Shown here in pieces: positions 37,102-45,305 of a DNA stretch of 64,000 nucleotides. The translations under genes and the position numbers were made by a program. Below the pieces are notes generated by a model. The model made no database searches. It was not told where the DNA came from and was given only the letters and a program-made list of their open reading frames with translations. Each line of letters opens with the position of its first letter. The stretch's first letter is position 1. Source of the DNA: an uncultured Clostridia bacterium (GTDB taxonomy: Bacteria > Bacillota > Clostridia > Lachnospirales > Lachnospiraceae); NCBI GenBank assembly GCA_947385955.1, contig CANDNA010000007.1, positions 62,001 to 126,000 of the forward strand, written 5' to 3'.

Positions 37102-38691
37102 ATGTCGGATTTTTATGATAATGATGAGATAGAGATGGAAGCGGAACTGTTGTCTGGCGGGAAAGAAAGAGATCAGGCAGAGGATACAGAGGATGCAGAG
37201 GGCGGAAATGGCCGGGAAAAGACCGGAGAAAAACACCCGGGAGAGAAAGGCGCTGACGGTCAGGGGACAAAGGAAAGCGAATACGAGGATGTGTGCTTTA
37301 TCTGTCGGCGTCCGGAGAGCAAAACAGGCAAGATGTTTAAGCTGCCTAATAATATTTCCGTATGCAATGACTGTATGCACAAAACAATGGATACCGTCAG
37401 CCAGTTTGACTATCAGGGGATGCTGAACAATATTCCGCTGGACAATCTGAATAAAAACGGAAAAGGATTTCCCAGCATCAGTTTTGTGAATATTGCAGAC
37501 CTGCAGGGGGAAGGCGGTATTCCCAATAAACAGAAAATCAAAAAGCGGAAAGAAAAGAAGAAAGCCCAGCCGGTGCTGGATATCCGTAATATTCCGGCGC
37601 CCCATAAGATCAAAGCCCAACTGGATGATTATATCGTAGGGCAGGAGTATGCCAAAAAGGTGATTTCCGTAGCAGTCTATAATCATTATAAAAGGGTGGC
37701 CACGGATACGATGGATGAAATCGAAATCGAAAAGTCCAATATGCTGATGATAGGGCCGACCGGATGCGGAAAGACCTATCTGGTCAGGACACTGGCAAAG
37801 CTGCTGGATGTGCCGCTGGCCATAGCGGATGCCACTTCCCTGACGGAGGCAGGCTACATTGGGGACGATATTGAAAGTGTGGTTTCCAAACTGCTGGCGG
37901 CCGCCGAAAATGATGTGGAGCGGGCGGAAAAAGGCATTATCTTTATTGATGAAATTGACAAAATTGCCAAGAAAAAGAACACCACTTCCAGAGATGTGAG
38001 CGGGGAGTCCGTACAGCAGGGGATGCTGCGGCTTCTGGAAGGGGCTGAGGTGGAGGTGCCGGTGGGCGCCAACAGTAAAAATGCGATGGTTCCGCTGGCA
38101 ACAGTCAATACAAGAAACATTCTGTTTATCTGCGGCGGCGCGTTTCCGGATCTGGAGGAAATCATCAAGCAGAGACTGAATAAGCAGACTTCCATCGGTT
38201 ACAATGCGGAACTGAAAGATAAATATGACAAGGACAAAAATATTCTGAAAAAGGTTACCATAGAGGATCTGAGAAAGTTTGGCATGATTCCGGAGTTTCT
38301 GGGCAGGCTGCCCATCGTGTATACGCTGAAGGGACTGACGAAGGAGATGATGGTCAGCATCTTAAAGGAGCCGAAAAATGCGATTCTGAAACAGTATCAG
38401 AAGCTGCTGGCGCTGGATGAAGTGAAGCTGGAATTTGATGACGGTGCGCTGGAGGCGATTGCGGAAAAGGCTCTGAAAAAAGATACCGGGGCCAGGGCGC
38501 TGCGTGCGATTATAGAAGAATTTATGCTGGACATTATGTATGAAATCCCCAAGGACGATAACATTGGCAGAGTGACGATTACCAGAGCTTATATCGAGGG
38601 CAACGGCGGACCGGTGATTGATATCCGGAAAAACGGATATACCCTTGCGGATATGGACAGTATGCACCAGGAGGAAGTGCAGAACAACTGA
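37102..38691 (+). CDS. clpX: ClpX-like AAA+ unfoldase, divergent and extended
   Basis: A 529-residue ClpX-type ATPase with an acidic N-terminal extension of about 60 residues. The C4 zinc-binding domain (Cys65, 68, 88, 91) and a Lys-rich linker (about 142-155) come next, then the AAA+ module. Walker A is GPTGCGKT (218-225), the pore loop AGYIGDD (250-256), Walker B IIFIDEID (279-286) and sensor 2 GARALRA. The ClpP-docking loop, normally IGF, reads IGY at 365-367. Normal ClpX is about 420 residues and lies beside clpP or tig, so this may be a second ClpX with altered partner use. AAAGGAGA precedes the ATG at 37102. Confidence 0.85.
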   Translation: MSDFYDNDEIEMEAELLSGGKERDQAEDTEDAEGGNGREKTGEKHPGEKGADGQGTKESEYEDVCFICRRPESKTGKMFKLPNNISVCNDCMHKTMDTVSQFDYQGMLNNIPLDNLNKNGKGFPSISFVNIADLQGEGGIPNKQKIKKRKEKKKAQPVLDIRNIPAPHKIKAQLDDYIVGQEYAKKVISVAVYNHYKRVATDTMDEIEIEKSNMLMIGPTGCGKTYLVRTLAKLLDVPLAIADATSLTEAGYIGDDIESVVSKLLAAAENDVERAEKGIIFIDEIDKIAKKKNTTSRDVSGESVQQGMLRLLEGAEVEVPVGANSKNAMVPLATVNTRNILFICGGAFPDLEEIIKQRLNKQTSIGYNAELKDKYDKDKNILKKVTIEDLRKFGMIPEFLGRLPIVYTLKGLTKEMMVSILKEPKNAILKQYQKLLALDEVKLEFDDGALEAIAEKALKKDTGARALRAIIEEFMLDIMYEIPKDDNIGRVTITRAYIEGNGGPVIDIRKNGYTLADMDSMHQEEVQNN

Positions 38692-38792
38692 CAAAAGGGA
38701 GATTCTTTTTCATTTCTTTTCCGGCCCGTTCATATATTATGAGAAAAGCAGAGAACAGGAACGGGCGGTAACGTCCGGCGCGGCTTAACAGT

Positions 38793-39473
38793 ATGAAGCG
38801 TTTGCGATATTTACGATATGCTGTTTGGACAGAATGTGTCCTGCTGGTTATCATGAGTCTTTTTCTGTACGGGAGAGAAAAGGGGATGCTGCCTGAAAGC
38901 TCTGATGCGAGAACCGCGGCCAGTACAGGAACGGAAGCTGTCATAACTGCCGGGCAGAAAACGGAAGAGGAAGCCGGACAGGACTATATCAAATGGGTGG
39001 AGTTTCATGCACCGGCAGAACTTATGACGGCTGCTTACCGTCTGGATGTGGAAACTTATCAGGAAAAGATCCATCTGGACTGGATTGACCTGCTGGCTTA
39101 TCTGGCGGCAAAGCACGGCGGGCAGTTTCCCGACAGCGCAGGTACAGAGCTGGAGCGGACTGCGGAAAAACTGCTGAGCGGCGAAACCACGATGGAGGAG
39201 CTGACGGAAGATCTGCAGTATTTTCCTTATTATCAGAAAGCCTATTCGGCAGTGCTGGGCGGTTTCGTAGGGGAATATAAGATACAGACCAGGAAAGAGG
39301 ACGGGACACTGCAATGGGAAAACCGCTATGGCCTGAAGGCATTTTCCCCGATTGCGAAGGGCTTTTATTATGAGGACTACGATGACTTTGGCGCTTCCAG
39401 AAGTTTCGGCTATGCCAGGCCTCATCTGGGGCATGATATGATGGGGCAGATCGGTACGCCGATAAGAATATAA
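38793..39473 (+). pseudogene. M23-type metallopeptidase gene cut off by the prophage
   Basis: The 226-residue product has an N-terminal membrane anchor (about 10-28), a linker and a helical domain. It ends in FGYARPHLGHDMMGQIGTPI, the opening of an M23 (LytM/SpoIIQ-like) catalytic domain with the first zinc-binding His and Asp. After GTPI it reads two more codons and stops, so the rest of the catalytic domain is missing. The serine recombinase begins 22 bases later. The missing 3' part should lie beyond the far end of the prophage, outside the window. As it stands the protein cannot be an active peptidase. Confidence 0.75.
39449..39470. other. Probable left attachment site region (attL)
   Basis: Homology to the M23 domain ends just after the GTPI codons at about 39451-39466, and the recombinase gene lies immediately beyond. 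The crossover dinucleotide cannot be fixed without the right end or an empty site. The bounds given are approximate. Confidence 0.5.
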
Positions 39474-39495
39474 TATTGAACGGTAACATTGCCCA

Positions 39496-41052
39496 TCAAA
39501 ACAAAATGCGCAGGTTTTCTCCATCAAAAATGCATTTCTGTACGATCTTACGAATCAACTCATTTTTCCCGGAATAACTGATTTCATCAAAGGTATCAAG
39601 CAGTATACAGATATTATCATAAATTTCCCGTTCGGCATCGAGCCGGGACTGTCTGGTATTTTCCCGTATCTGAGCTTTGCGGAGAGAGGATTCCATCTGC
39701 TTTTTCTGCCGGTCCAGGGTTTCTATTTGTTTGATAATATAGGCGGCAGCAGGGCTGTCCATAGACTGGGTCAGGGCGTTGGTGAGATTTTCTATTGAAG
39801 TCTGCAGTTTGCGGATCTCCGTTTTGATTGCTTCGGGAGCCGGCGCAGAGCCTTCTGTTTCTTTGCGAAGTGTGAAGCCATCCGGGTTAAGGCGGATTTT
39901 CCGGAGCTGTCTGAGAAAATTATCATCGACGTCGGCAACCCGGTAATATCCGGAATCGCACCGGTTCTTTCCCTGTCTGGCCATAGCCGCGCAGTAATAG
40001 TATGAAAATGTAATGCCATTCTTTTTATAGGTTCGTATATCCATTTTGCTTCCGCAGGAGCAGCGGAGCACACCTTTGAGAAGTCCGGATTCATGCCGGG
40101 CTGTCCGGTACATTTTATTCAGGCCCAGACGGCTCTGTGCTGCGATCCAGTCGGCAGCAGGTATTACAGGTTCATGGATACCGATGGAAATGCTCCAGGA
40201 AGAAACCGCCTGGCGGGACTGGCCGGAGATACCGGTGCGTGTCTTTCCGTAGCCGATCAGACCTTTTGTGCCGTCGAAAAGAGATTCATCAGGAAGGGTG
40301 CAGCCCTGATCTTTAAAATAGTAATATGCTTCTATGCTGTTCTGGCAGTAAACAGGATTGGTGATGATATTATAGATCTGGGAAGTATTCAGAAATTTCC
40401 CGCTGCGGCTCCGGATCCCATGATCGCGGCAGTAACGCTCTGCCCTGGTGATGGTATGACCGCTCAGGATAAGCTCATAGAGCGTTTTAACCAGTTGGAT
40501 GGAACTTTCATCCACCAGCAGAAATGAGTGCTCTTTTTGGCCCACCTGACGCCGCACAGAGGTCATTCCGGCTGGCAGCCTGCCGCCGGTCCACTTGCCC
40601 GAAGCGCCCAGCGCATGCATATTGTCAGAAACCCGTTCAGAAGTATTTTCCCGTTCAAGCTGCGCAAAGGCGGCCAGAATATACATGACAGTGCGGCCCA
40701 TCGGAGTGGAGGTATCAAAACTTTCCTTGACAGACAGAAAAGCCACATTATGCCGCTGAAAAACCTCGTACATAGATGAAAATTCCTGTACATTGCGGCT
40801 GATCCGATCCAGCTTATAGACCATCACCACATCCAAAAGCCTATTACGGACATCTTCCATTAGTTCCTGAAAGCTGGGGCGGTTGGTATTTTTGCCGGAG
40901 AAACCCTCATCCTTATCATAAATCCGGTATTCGATTTCCTGCCCTTTATAAATGATTTCCGCATATTCCTTACACAGTTGAATCTGTACCTGTACGGAAT
41001 CACTGTTGTCCCGGTATACGGATTTTCTGGGATAAATTCCAATGACGATCAT
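39496..41052 (-). CDS. Large serine recombinase (phage integrase)
   Basis: A 518-residue recombinase. The resolvase domain carries the catalytic Ser11 in IYPRKS, the VYKLDRISRN motif and GRTVMYILAAFAQLERENTSERV. A recombinase domain (about 160-280) follows. A zinc ribbon comes next (LRCSCGSKM ... YYYCAAM ... NRCDSGYYRV), then a coiled coil near 400-465. This is the layout of phage and Tn-type large serine integrases. AAAGGA lies upstream of the ATG at 41052. It probably catalysed insertion into the M23 gene beside it. No excision factor is recognised nearby. Confidence 0.95.
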   Translation of the reverse strand: MIVIGIYPRKSVYRDNSDSVQVQIQLCKEYAEIIYKGQEIEYRIYDKDEGFSGKNTNRPSFQELMEDVRNRLLDVVMVYKLDRISRNVQEFSSMYEVFQRHNVAFLSVKESFDTSTPMGRTVMYILAAFAQLERENTSERVSDNMHALGASGKWTGGRLPAGMTSVRRQVGQKEHSFLLVDESSIQLVKTLYELILSGHTITRAERYCRDHGIRSRSGKFLNTSQIYNIITNPVYCQNSIEAYYYFKDQGCTLPDESLFDGTKGLIGYGKTRTGISGQSRQAVSSWSISIGIHEPVIPAADWIAAQSRLGLNKMYRTARHESGLLKGVLRCSCGSKMDIRTYKKNGITFSYYYCAAMARQGKNRCDSGYYRVADVDDNFLRQLRKIRLNPDGFTLRKETEGSAPAPEAIKTEIRKLQTSIENLTNALTQSMDSPAAAYIIKQIETLDRQKKQMESSLRKAQIRENTRQSRLDAEREIYDNICILLDTFDEISYSGKNELIRKIVQKCIFDGENLRILF

Positions 41053-41085
41053 AAGGCTGTTTTCCTTTAATGTTAAAAAAGTATT

Positions 41086-41697
41086 TTATAAAGCGCCGCT
41101 GTCCTGCTTTTCCGAATCTATTTGCTGTTTCAGAGAAATTGTCCGAATCAATGATTCCAGCTCTTTTTTATGGTTCTCATCCAAAAAGCGGTATGCCTCA
41201 ACGAGATAAGTTTCGTTTTGAGATAAATTCAGTTTTCGGTTATCGACCGGCGCCAATAAGTCTTTTAAATGAATGACCAGCTTATAAATACTGTAAGTGA
41301 TATCAAACATGATAAACAGAGAAAGAATAAACGAAAACAGCAAAATCAGAGTCATTACATTGAATTTGGGAATTCTGGAAATAACAGGTTCCAGAATAGA
41401 TGCTGTAGCAAGTATGATGATAATAAAGAGCAGTCCAAGCGTATTTTCACATATTTCTCTTAAAACATGCGTACTTTCCCTTGCCCAGCTTTTCTGGTCG
41501 GTTACCTTTTCTTTGTATTTATCCAGTATTGTTATCATAAGAGCAACAATAGCCAGAGAAACAGAGAACAGGGTAATTACAATATTAATAATCACGTAAT
41601 AGTCAATTACTTTACTTCCGGTATATGGGAAAAACCAGGAAAGTATAGTTGAAACCAATATACATAATAAGAGTTTTACGAAAACTTTAATGGTCAT
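41086..41697 (-). CDS. Four-span membrane protein of a two-gene prophage cargo module
   Basis: This 203-residue protein is not recognised. It has two helices near residues 5-60 and two near 100-160, with a charged loop between (DKYKEKVTDQKSWARES) and a soluble, Leu/Glu-rich C-terminus of about 45 residues. The ATG at 41697 has AAGAAGGA 8 bases upstream and lies 4 bases after the preceding gene's stop; an ATG at 41727 is too early. Placement between integrase and repressor is typical of lysogenic cargo such as exclusion or defence genes, which is inference only. Confidence 0.6.
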   Translation of the reverse strand: MTIKVFVKLLLCILVSTILSWFFPYTGSKVIDYYVIINIVITLFSVSLAIVALMITILDKYKEKVTDQKSWARESTHVLREICENTLGLLFIIIILATASILEPVISRIPKFNVMTLILLFSFILSLFIMFDITYSIYKLVIHLKDLLAPVDNRKLNLSQNETYLVEAYRFLDENHKKELESLIRTISLKQQIDSEKQDSGAL

Positions 41698-41701
41698 ACG
41701 G

Positions 41702-42577
41702 TCATTCCTTCTTATATTCTGGATCAATATGCTTTATATGTTCAAAGGTGCTGTTGATAAGCTGCAGGTCAGAGTCTTTTAATTGTCCGATCTCATCGGG
41801 CAGACGGACAATAAAGGGATTGTCTGTATTGGAGTATTCTTTATTATCTGTTCTGGATTTTACTTTCCAGCCGCCACATCCGGATGAGGAATACCGTATT
41901 GCATCCTGTAAAAATTCATTGTTCGGGTCAATATTGAGAAGTCCATCTTTATTTTCTAAGTGGATACCGATACTGGTATTATTATATGATTGGTTGGTTT
42001 TTCGTAAAAATGAATCTACAGTTTTTATTCCTTCTAAAAAATTAGGAGAATTTAAAGTGATTGTGATATCAGTGATAGAACCTCTGTTGGCGGCAACGTA
42101 TTCCCAAAAATGACTTTTTTCTCCTATGATCCCTATTTTAAAAAATAAATATTTGGTTCTTAAAAATTTAGAAATTACGTTCGCTATATTATTTGCCTGA
42201 TTTTCCAATGTAGAGGCTATGTCACTGTTTTTTTCAATTACCATCCATTGATTGTGAATGTGAATTAATATATTACATTTCTTATAATTTTCCACAGGAG
42301 TATCCACAATTCCACTGTCAGTTTTCTGACCAATGATATCATGCTTTTCTTTGGCAAAGCTCATAAAAAAGCAGTCCTCAGATATTCTTTTGCAATACAG
42401 GGCATAGTTGGTTCCATGATGATTTGTTTCTTTTTTGTTTTCCTGCTGAAAAGTTATGAGCCAGCTCAGGAACTTATCTTCTTTTGTAATTCCAGTGACA
42501 GTGTCAAAATCAATCTGTGTATCAGGAATAAGAGAGTATCTTGCTATAAAATATACCTTTTGCTTTTCAGTATTCAT
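41702..42577 (-). CDS. Uncharacterised soluble protein of the two-gene cargo module
   Basis: A 291-residue protein with no membrane span and no motif I can name. Visible features are an alternating beta/alpha pattern, a Cys-rich turn (SSSGCGGWKVKSRT near residue 232), and a helix near 125-145 with evenly spaced Asn and Ile. GGGAGG lies 5 bases before the ATG. It is translated first in an operon with the membrane protein. A sensor/effector pair acting at the membrane is one possible reading. Kiwa-like systems have a similar make-up but I see no sequence link. Confidence 0.55.
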   Translation of the reverse strand: MNTEKQKVYFIARYSLIPDTQIDFDTVTGITKEDKFLSWLITFQQENKKETNHHGTNYALYCKRISEDCFFMSFAKEKHDIIGQKTDSGIVDTPVENYKKCNILIHIHNQWMVIEKNSDIASTLENQANNIANVISKFLRTKYLFFKIGIIGEKSHFWEYVAANRGSITDITITLNSPNFLEGIKTVDSFLRKTNQSYNNTSIGIHLENKDGLLNIDPNNEFLQDAIRYSSSGCGGWKVKSRTDNKEYSNTDNPFIVRLPDEIGQLKDSDLQLINSTFEHIKHIDPEYKKE

Positions 42578-43021
42578 TTATACCTCCCAAATCAATGCCG
42601 ATTCGACAAAATTTGTTTTTTCATTTGAAAATATTGGACTTTGTTATCTATCAATATTATAGATTATAAATGCTTTTTTGCATACTGATCGAATGATTTT
42701 TTTAAGTGAGGATTCTGTGCCTGTAATTGTTGTAATAGAAAATGCCCCGGTTCTGTATAGAATCGAGACAATTGTTCAGGCGTGCAGTTTTTGCTGGCAG
42801 ATGGCAGTTAACGAATTCTAGAGCACCTGTGAAAAGTTAATACTATATTCTAATGATACTTTATTAAGTAATACTGAAATAGAGTAAGAGCTTCTTCTAA
42901 AGTGTGTCCTCAGGTGAGGGATGGCTTAGATCAGAAAAATAACAGAATCCCTACGGTTTTCCTGATAAAACAAGCAAGATAAGCAAATAATATATAATAA
43001 TTACTGTATGAAATTTTAGGA
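42578..43021. other. Long AT-rich spacer without a supported gene
   Basis: This 444-base gap holds two TATAAT hexamers on the minus strand (about 42648-42668) suitable for the cargo operon, though without a good -35. It also has a weak hairpin around CGGTTCT/AGAATCG (about 42753-42770) and CCTCA/TGAGG near 42910. A 42-codon open frame from 42690 has no ribosome-binding site and is not called. Confidence 0.5.
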
Positions 43022-43693
43022 TTATTCTTTTTTCTTATCTTTTGTACCCCATTGAGACATGAGTCCATCGATGTGTTCGAATAGACTATCTTTTATATTT
43101 GACCACATAGGATCAAGGATAAAATCGATACCCTCCCTTCTTGCCAATTTAGCGGCAGGAACGAAATCACTATCACCAGCAATAAGTATTATCTGATCAG
43201 CCTGTTTTTTGTATGCAATAGATGCGATATCTAATCCTATACGCATGTCTACACCTTTTTGTTGAAAAGATATTGTAAAATCTGATTCTTTTAAATCGCC
43301 AATGTTTTTTTGTCCAGAGCAGACATCTTTTAATGCAGATGCACTAATCCTATAGGATGCATAGGCATCTGAAAGTTCTCCGAGTCGGAGAGCTACTTTC
43401 CTTTGCTTTTTTAATTCTTCAAAAAATTTATTGGTCCACGCATATGTATCTGAATGTCGAAAATCAATTCCTCTTTTTAAAAGAGGGTGGTATACTGTTT
43501 TTTCGAGGGGTGGGCAGTCATAATAAAAAATTCTGTATAATCCACGGTCATCATCATAACGTTGTTCATGACGCAGGTGAGCTGAACAATAAGCGCGGAG
43601 TTCTGTAGCACGTTTTTCAGGCTCTTTTTTACCCCATAGATATGCAGCACGTTTTCGATAGAATCCTCCATCAACTAAAATGGCAGTTTTCAT
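43022..43693 (-). CDS. NYN-domain ribonuclease-like protein (LabA/DUF88)
   Basis: A 223-residue PIN-like NYN domain protein. The acidic active-site residues are visible: Asp8 in ILVDGG, Asp149 in KGVDMRIG, Asp155 in LDIAS, and Asp174/Asp176 in AGDSDFVPAAKLAR. Members are metal-dependent RNases, some involved in RNA decay or defence. AAGGAGG lies 6 bases before the ATG. It has its own promoter and a 5' leader that can fold into a long hairpin, so self-regulation by cleavage is conceivable. It is expressed from the lysogenic strand. Confidence 0.85.
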   Translation of the reverse strand: MKTAILVDGGFYRKRAAYLWGKKEPEKRATELRAYCSAHLRHEQRYDDDRGLYRIFYYDCPPLEKTVYHPLLKRGIDFRHSDTYAWTNKFFEELKKQRKVALRLGELSDAYASYRISASALKDVCSGQKNIGDLKESDFTISFQQKGVDMRIGLDIASIAYKKQADQIILIAGDSDFVPAAKLARREGIDFILDPMWSNIKDSLFEHIDGLMSQWGTKDKKKE

Positions 43694-43714
43694 AATTACC
43701 TCCTTATACGAGTA

Positions 43715-43768
43715 AAGCCTTAGGTATCAGCTACTCCCATATCACGGGAAGCTTACCACCTAAGGCTT
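43715..43768 (-). ncRNA. Structured 5' leader of the NYN gene
   Basis: The inverted repeat AAGCCTTAGGT (43715-43725) / ACCTAAGGCTT (43758-43768) gives a perfect 11-base outer stem. Inside it AGCT/AGCT and TCCC/GGGA form an inner helix with a 2-base bulge and a 7-base loop. It lies in the transcribed leader, between the promoter at 43798-43826 and the ribosome-binding site. No known RNA class recognised; an operator or attenuator is an alternative. Confidence 0.5.
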
Positions 43769-43797
43769 ATTTACCATATAACTTTCGTTACATTTAT

Positions 43798-43826
43798 ATA
43801 ATATGCTATTAGTGGAAAAAAATCAA
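43798..43826 (-). promoter_or_regulatory. Promoter for the NYN gene
   Basis: On the minus strand TTGATT and TATTAT are separated by 17 bases, about 105 bases before the start codon, so the hairpin leader would be transcribed. Confidence 0.55.
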
Positions 43827-44079
43827 TATTTTGATTGTAAATTTTTTCAAAATACCTGCAAAATATTAATTATAAATCAAATTTTTGATGATATTTTACA
43901 CGCTAGGGGTCTTTTTTCGGCAATGTATTGCTGATTGGGCTACAAGCTATGATTTTTTCCTCCGTTGTGTTTTTATTAAAACGCCGAAGCGGTTTAATTC
44001 TCGACTTTTCCAAGTACTTTTTTTGATTTTCCTTTCTTTCGTACTCGGTGTGGTAACTAAAGTATCAAAATGATTTAAC
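43827..44079. other. Spacer downstream of the repressor gene
   Basis: No supported gene. A 62-codon plus-strand frame at 43885-44073 is Phe-rich, lacks a ribosome-binding site and runs through the repressor terminator, so it is not called. Confidence 0.5.
43975..43998 (-). terminator. Intrinsic terminator of the repressor gene
   Basis: Read on the minus strand, ATTAAACCGC and GCGTTTTAAT pair (one mismatch) around a TTCG tetraloop, followed by AAAAACAC. It lies about 80 bases after the repressor stop. Confidence 0.6.
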
Positions 44080-44712
44080 TTAAAACTTTCTTCGTAATTC
44101 AACCACTTTTCCAATAATTTTTACTGGCTTTTCGAGAATTTCCTGATTTGAAAAATCCATTGGGGTATATGTTGGATTGTTTGAGATCAATTCAATTCCA
44201 TCTTTATATTTTCTCAGGCGTTTGCAAGTAGCATCTGTACCATTTACAGTTGCAATGACAATTTCACCGTTTTCAGCATCATCCTGCTGACGAACAATAA
44301 CTACATCTCCGTCACATATATTTGGTATCATGCTATCTCCCTGTATTTTAAGACCAAAGTATGTCCCATTCCTGGACATTTCTTCTGTAATCTCTTCTGT
44401 ATCAATAATTTCTTCTATGGCATCTATAGGAATACCGGCAGCAACACGACCGAGGACATTGATTGTGATGCCCTTTTTAGATACATTATTTATTGTATTT
44501 GGAAATTCTAAATCTTTATTTGTCAAATCATCAATGTCAACATGAAAAAGGTCTGCCAGTTCTCTTGTTTTTTTCAAGGGCGGCTCCGATGTTCCCATTT
44601 CCCATTTTTGAATCGTTGTGTATGACTTATAACCTAATTTATCTGCTATGTAGTCTTGCGACCATTCATTCTTTTTTCGCAAATATCGTATATTTTTTTG
44701 AAGGAATGACAT
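44080..44712 (-). CDS. CI-type phage repressor, XRE HTH plus S24 peptidase
   Basis: A 210-residue LexA/CI-like repressor. The HTH lies in residues 6-62 (WSQDYIADKLGYKSYTTIQKWE). The S24 domain has a self-cleavage site Ala92-Gly93 (GRVAAGIPID), nucleophile Ser127 in GDSM and Lys164 in ATCKR. DNA damage should therefore trigger RecA-aided self-cleavage and induction. It is divergent from the small HTH gene at 44871, with operators between. Its ribosome-binding site is GGGGGA before ATG 44712. Confidence 0.95.
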   Translation of the reverse strand: MSFLQKNIRYLRKKNEWSQDYIADKLGYKSYTTIQKWEMGTSEPPLKKTRELADLFHVDIDDLTNKDLEFPNTINNVSKKGITINVLGRVAAGIPIDAIEEIIDTEEITEEMSRNGTYFGLKIQGDSMIPNICDGDVVIVRQQDDAENGEIVIATVNGTDATCKRLRKYKDGIELISNNPTYTPMDFSNQEILEKPVKIIGKVVELRRKF

Positions 44713-44736
44713 TGTTTAATCCCCCTTTCTGTAGAC

Positions 44737-44765
44737 ACTATATCATTTATAAGAAAAAAATTCAA
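44737..44765 (-). promoter_or_regulatory. Repressor promoter
   Basis: On the minus strand TTGAAT and TATAGT are separated by 17 bases, 24 bases before the repressor start codon. The operator at 44791-44809 sits just upstream of the -35. Confidence 0.65.
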
Positions 44766-44790
44766 GCATATTTTAATGTATTCAGAAAAA

Positions 44791-44809
44791 ACTTGAAAAA
44801 TTTTCAAGA
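44791..44809. promoter_or_regulatory. Phage operator 1 (degenerate)
   Basis: ACTTGAAAAATTTTCAAGA is a 19-base near-palindrome matching ACWTGAA-N5-TTCAWGW. Its centre is 30 bases from operator 2, three helical turns, favouring cooperative dimer binding. Confidence 0.55.
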
Positions 44810-44815
44810 AATCTA

Positions 44816-44844
44816 TTGACACATGAAAATGGTTCATGTATGAT
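44816..44844 (+). promoter_or_regulatory. Rightward early (lytic) promoter
   Basis: A perfect TTGACA and TATGAT are separated by 17 bases. Operator 2 fills the spacer, so repressor binding would block polymerase. It drives the small HTH gene at 44871. Confidence 0.75.
44821..44839. promoter_or_regulatory. Phage operator 2
   Basis: ACATGAAAATGGTTCATGT is a perfect 7-base inverted repeat with a 5-base spacer, lying between the -35 and -10 of the early promoter. Confidence 0.7.
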
Positions 44845-44870
44845 TAGAGACAGAAAGGAGGAAACGAATT

Positions 44871-45068
44871 TTGGAAGAAATGAGATATAGTTTAAAAGAA
44901 CTTAGGGCCAGAAAGCAATGGACGCAGCAGGAAACCGCAAAAAAACTTGGAATTTCAGTGCAAACTTACAATGCTTGGGAAAAAGATGTATCTCATGTGG
45001 CGATTAGCAAGGTAAGTGCTCTGGCGAATTTGTTTGGTGTGAAGATAGGACAAATTTTTTTTGAGTAA
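44871..45068 (+). CDS. Small Cro-like XRE HTH protein
   Basis: A 65-residue single-domain HTH: RARKQWTQQETAKKLGISVQTYNAWE. It is the first gene of the rightward transcript, in the position of Cro. The TTG at 44871 is the likely start because AAAGGAGG lies 9 bases upstream; the ATG at 44880 is 18 bases away. Another operator lies just past its stop. Probably binds the same operators as the repressor. Confidence 0.85.
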   Translation: MEEMRYSLKELRARKQWTQQETAKKLGISVQTYNAWEKDVSHVAISKVSALANLFGVKIGQIFFE

Positions 45069-45070
45069 AA

Positions 45071-45089
45071 ACATGAAAAATATTCATGT
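45071..45089. promoter_or_regulatory. Phage operator 3
   Basis: ACATGAAAAATATTCATGT repeats the same half-sites and spacing as operator 2, about 250 bases downstream, between two early genes. Distance and placement suit DNA looping or a roadblock. Confidence 0.65.
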
Positions 45090-45104
45090 AGAAAAGAGGA
45101 AACC

Positions 45105-45305
45105 ATGATTAAAATTATCTCAAATATACAGGCTGAAGCGGAAATGGTAACAACTCTGCAAAGAGAACATGTAAAAAGAGCTGCACAAAAGGCAATGGAA
45201 GCCATAAAGGCAGAACTTCCAGAGAATGCCTGTACAGTGGAAGTAATAGAGTATGTAATCTCTGAGATGGGGGAGACATTAAAAACAAAAAACATTATTT
45301 TATAA
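45105..45305 (+). CDS. Small early phage protein, function unknown
   Basis: A 66-residue protein, mostly helical and charged, with no recognised motif. GAGGAAACC precedes the ATG. It follows the Cro-like gene in the same transcript and its end overlaps the convergent gene by 6 bases. Confidence 0.6.
   Translation: MIKIISNIQAEAEMVTTLQREHVKRAAQKAMEAIKAELPENACTVEVIEYVISEMGETLKTKNIIL

Noticed and set aside
41086-42577. Assignment of the two-gene module to the Kiwa defence system
   Set aside because: Only the general plan (four-span protein plus soluble partner) matches; no sequence motif supports it and gene order differs.
42690-42818. 42-codon frame in the long spacer
   Set aside because: Lacks a start signal; the sequence could equally be degenerate noncoding DNA.
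43885-44073. 62-codon plus-strand frame
   Set aside because: No ribosome-binding site, poor composition, and it crosses the repressor terminator.
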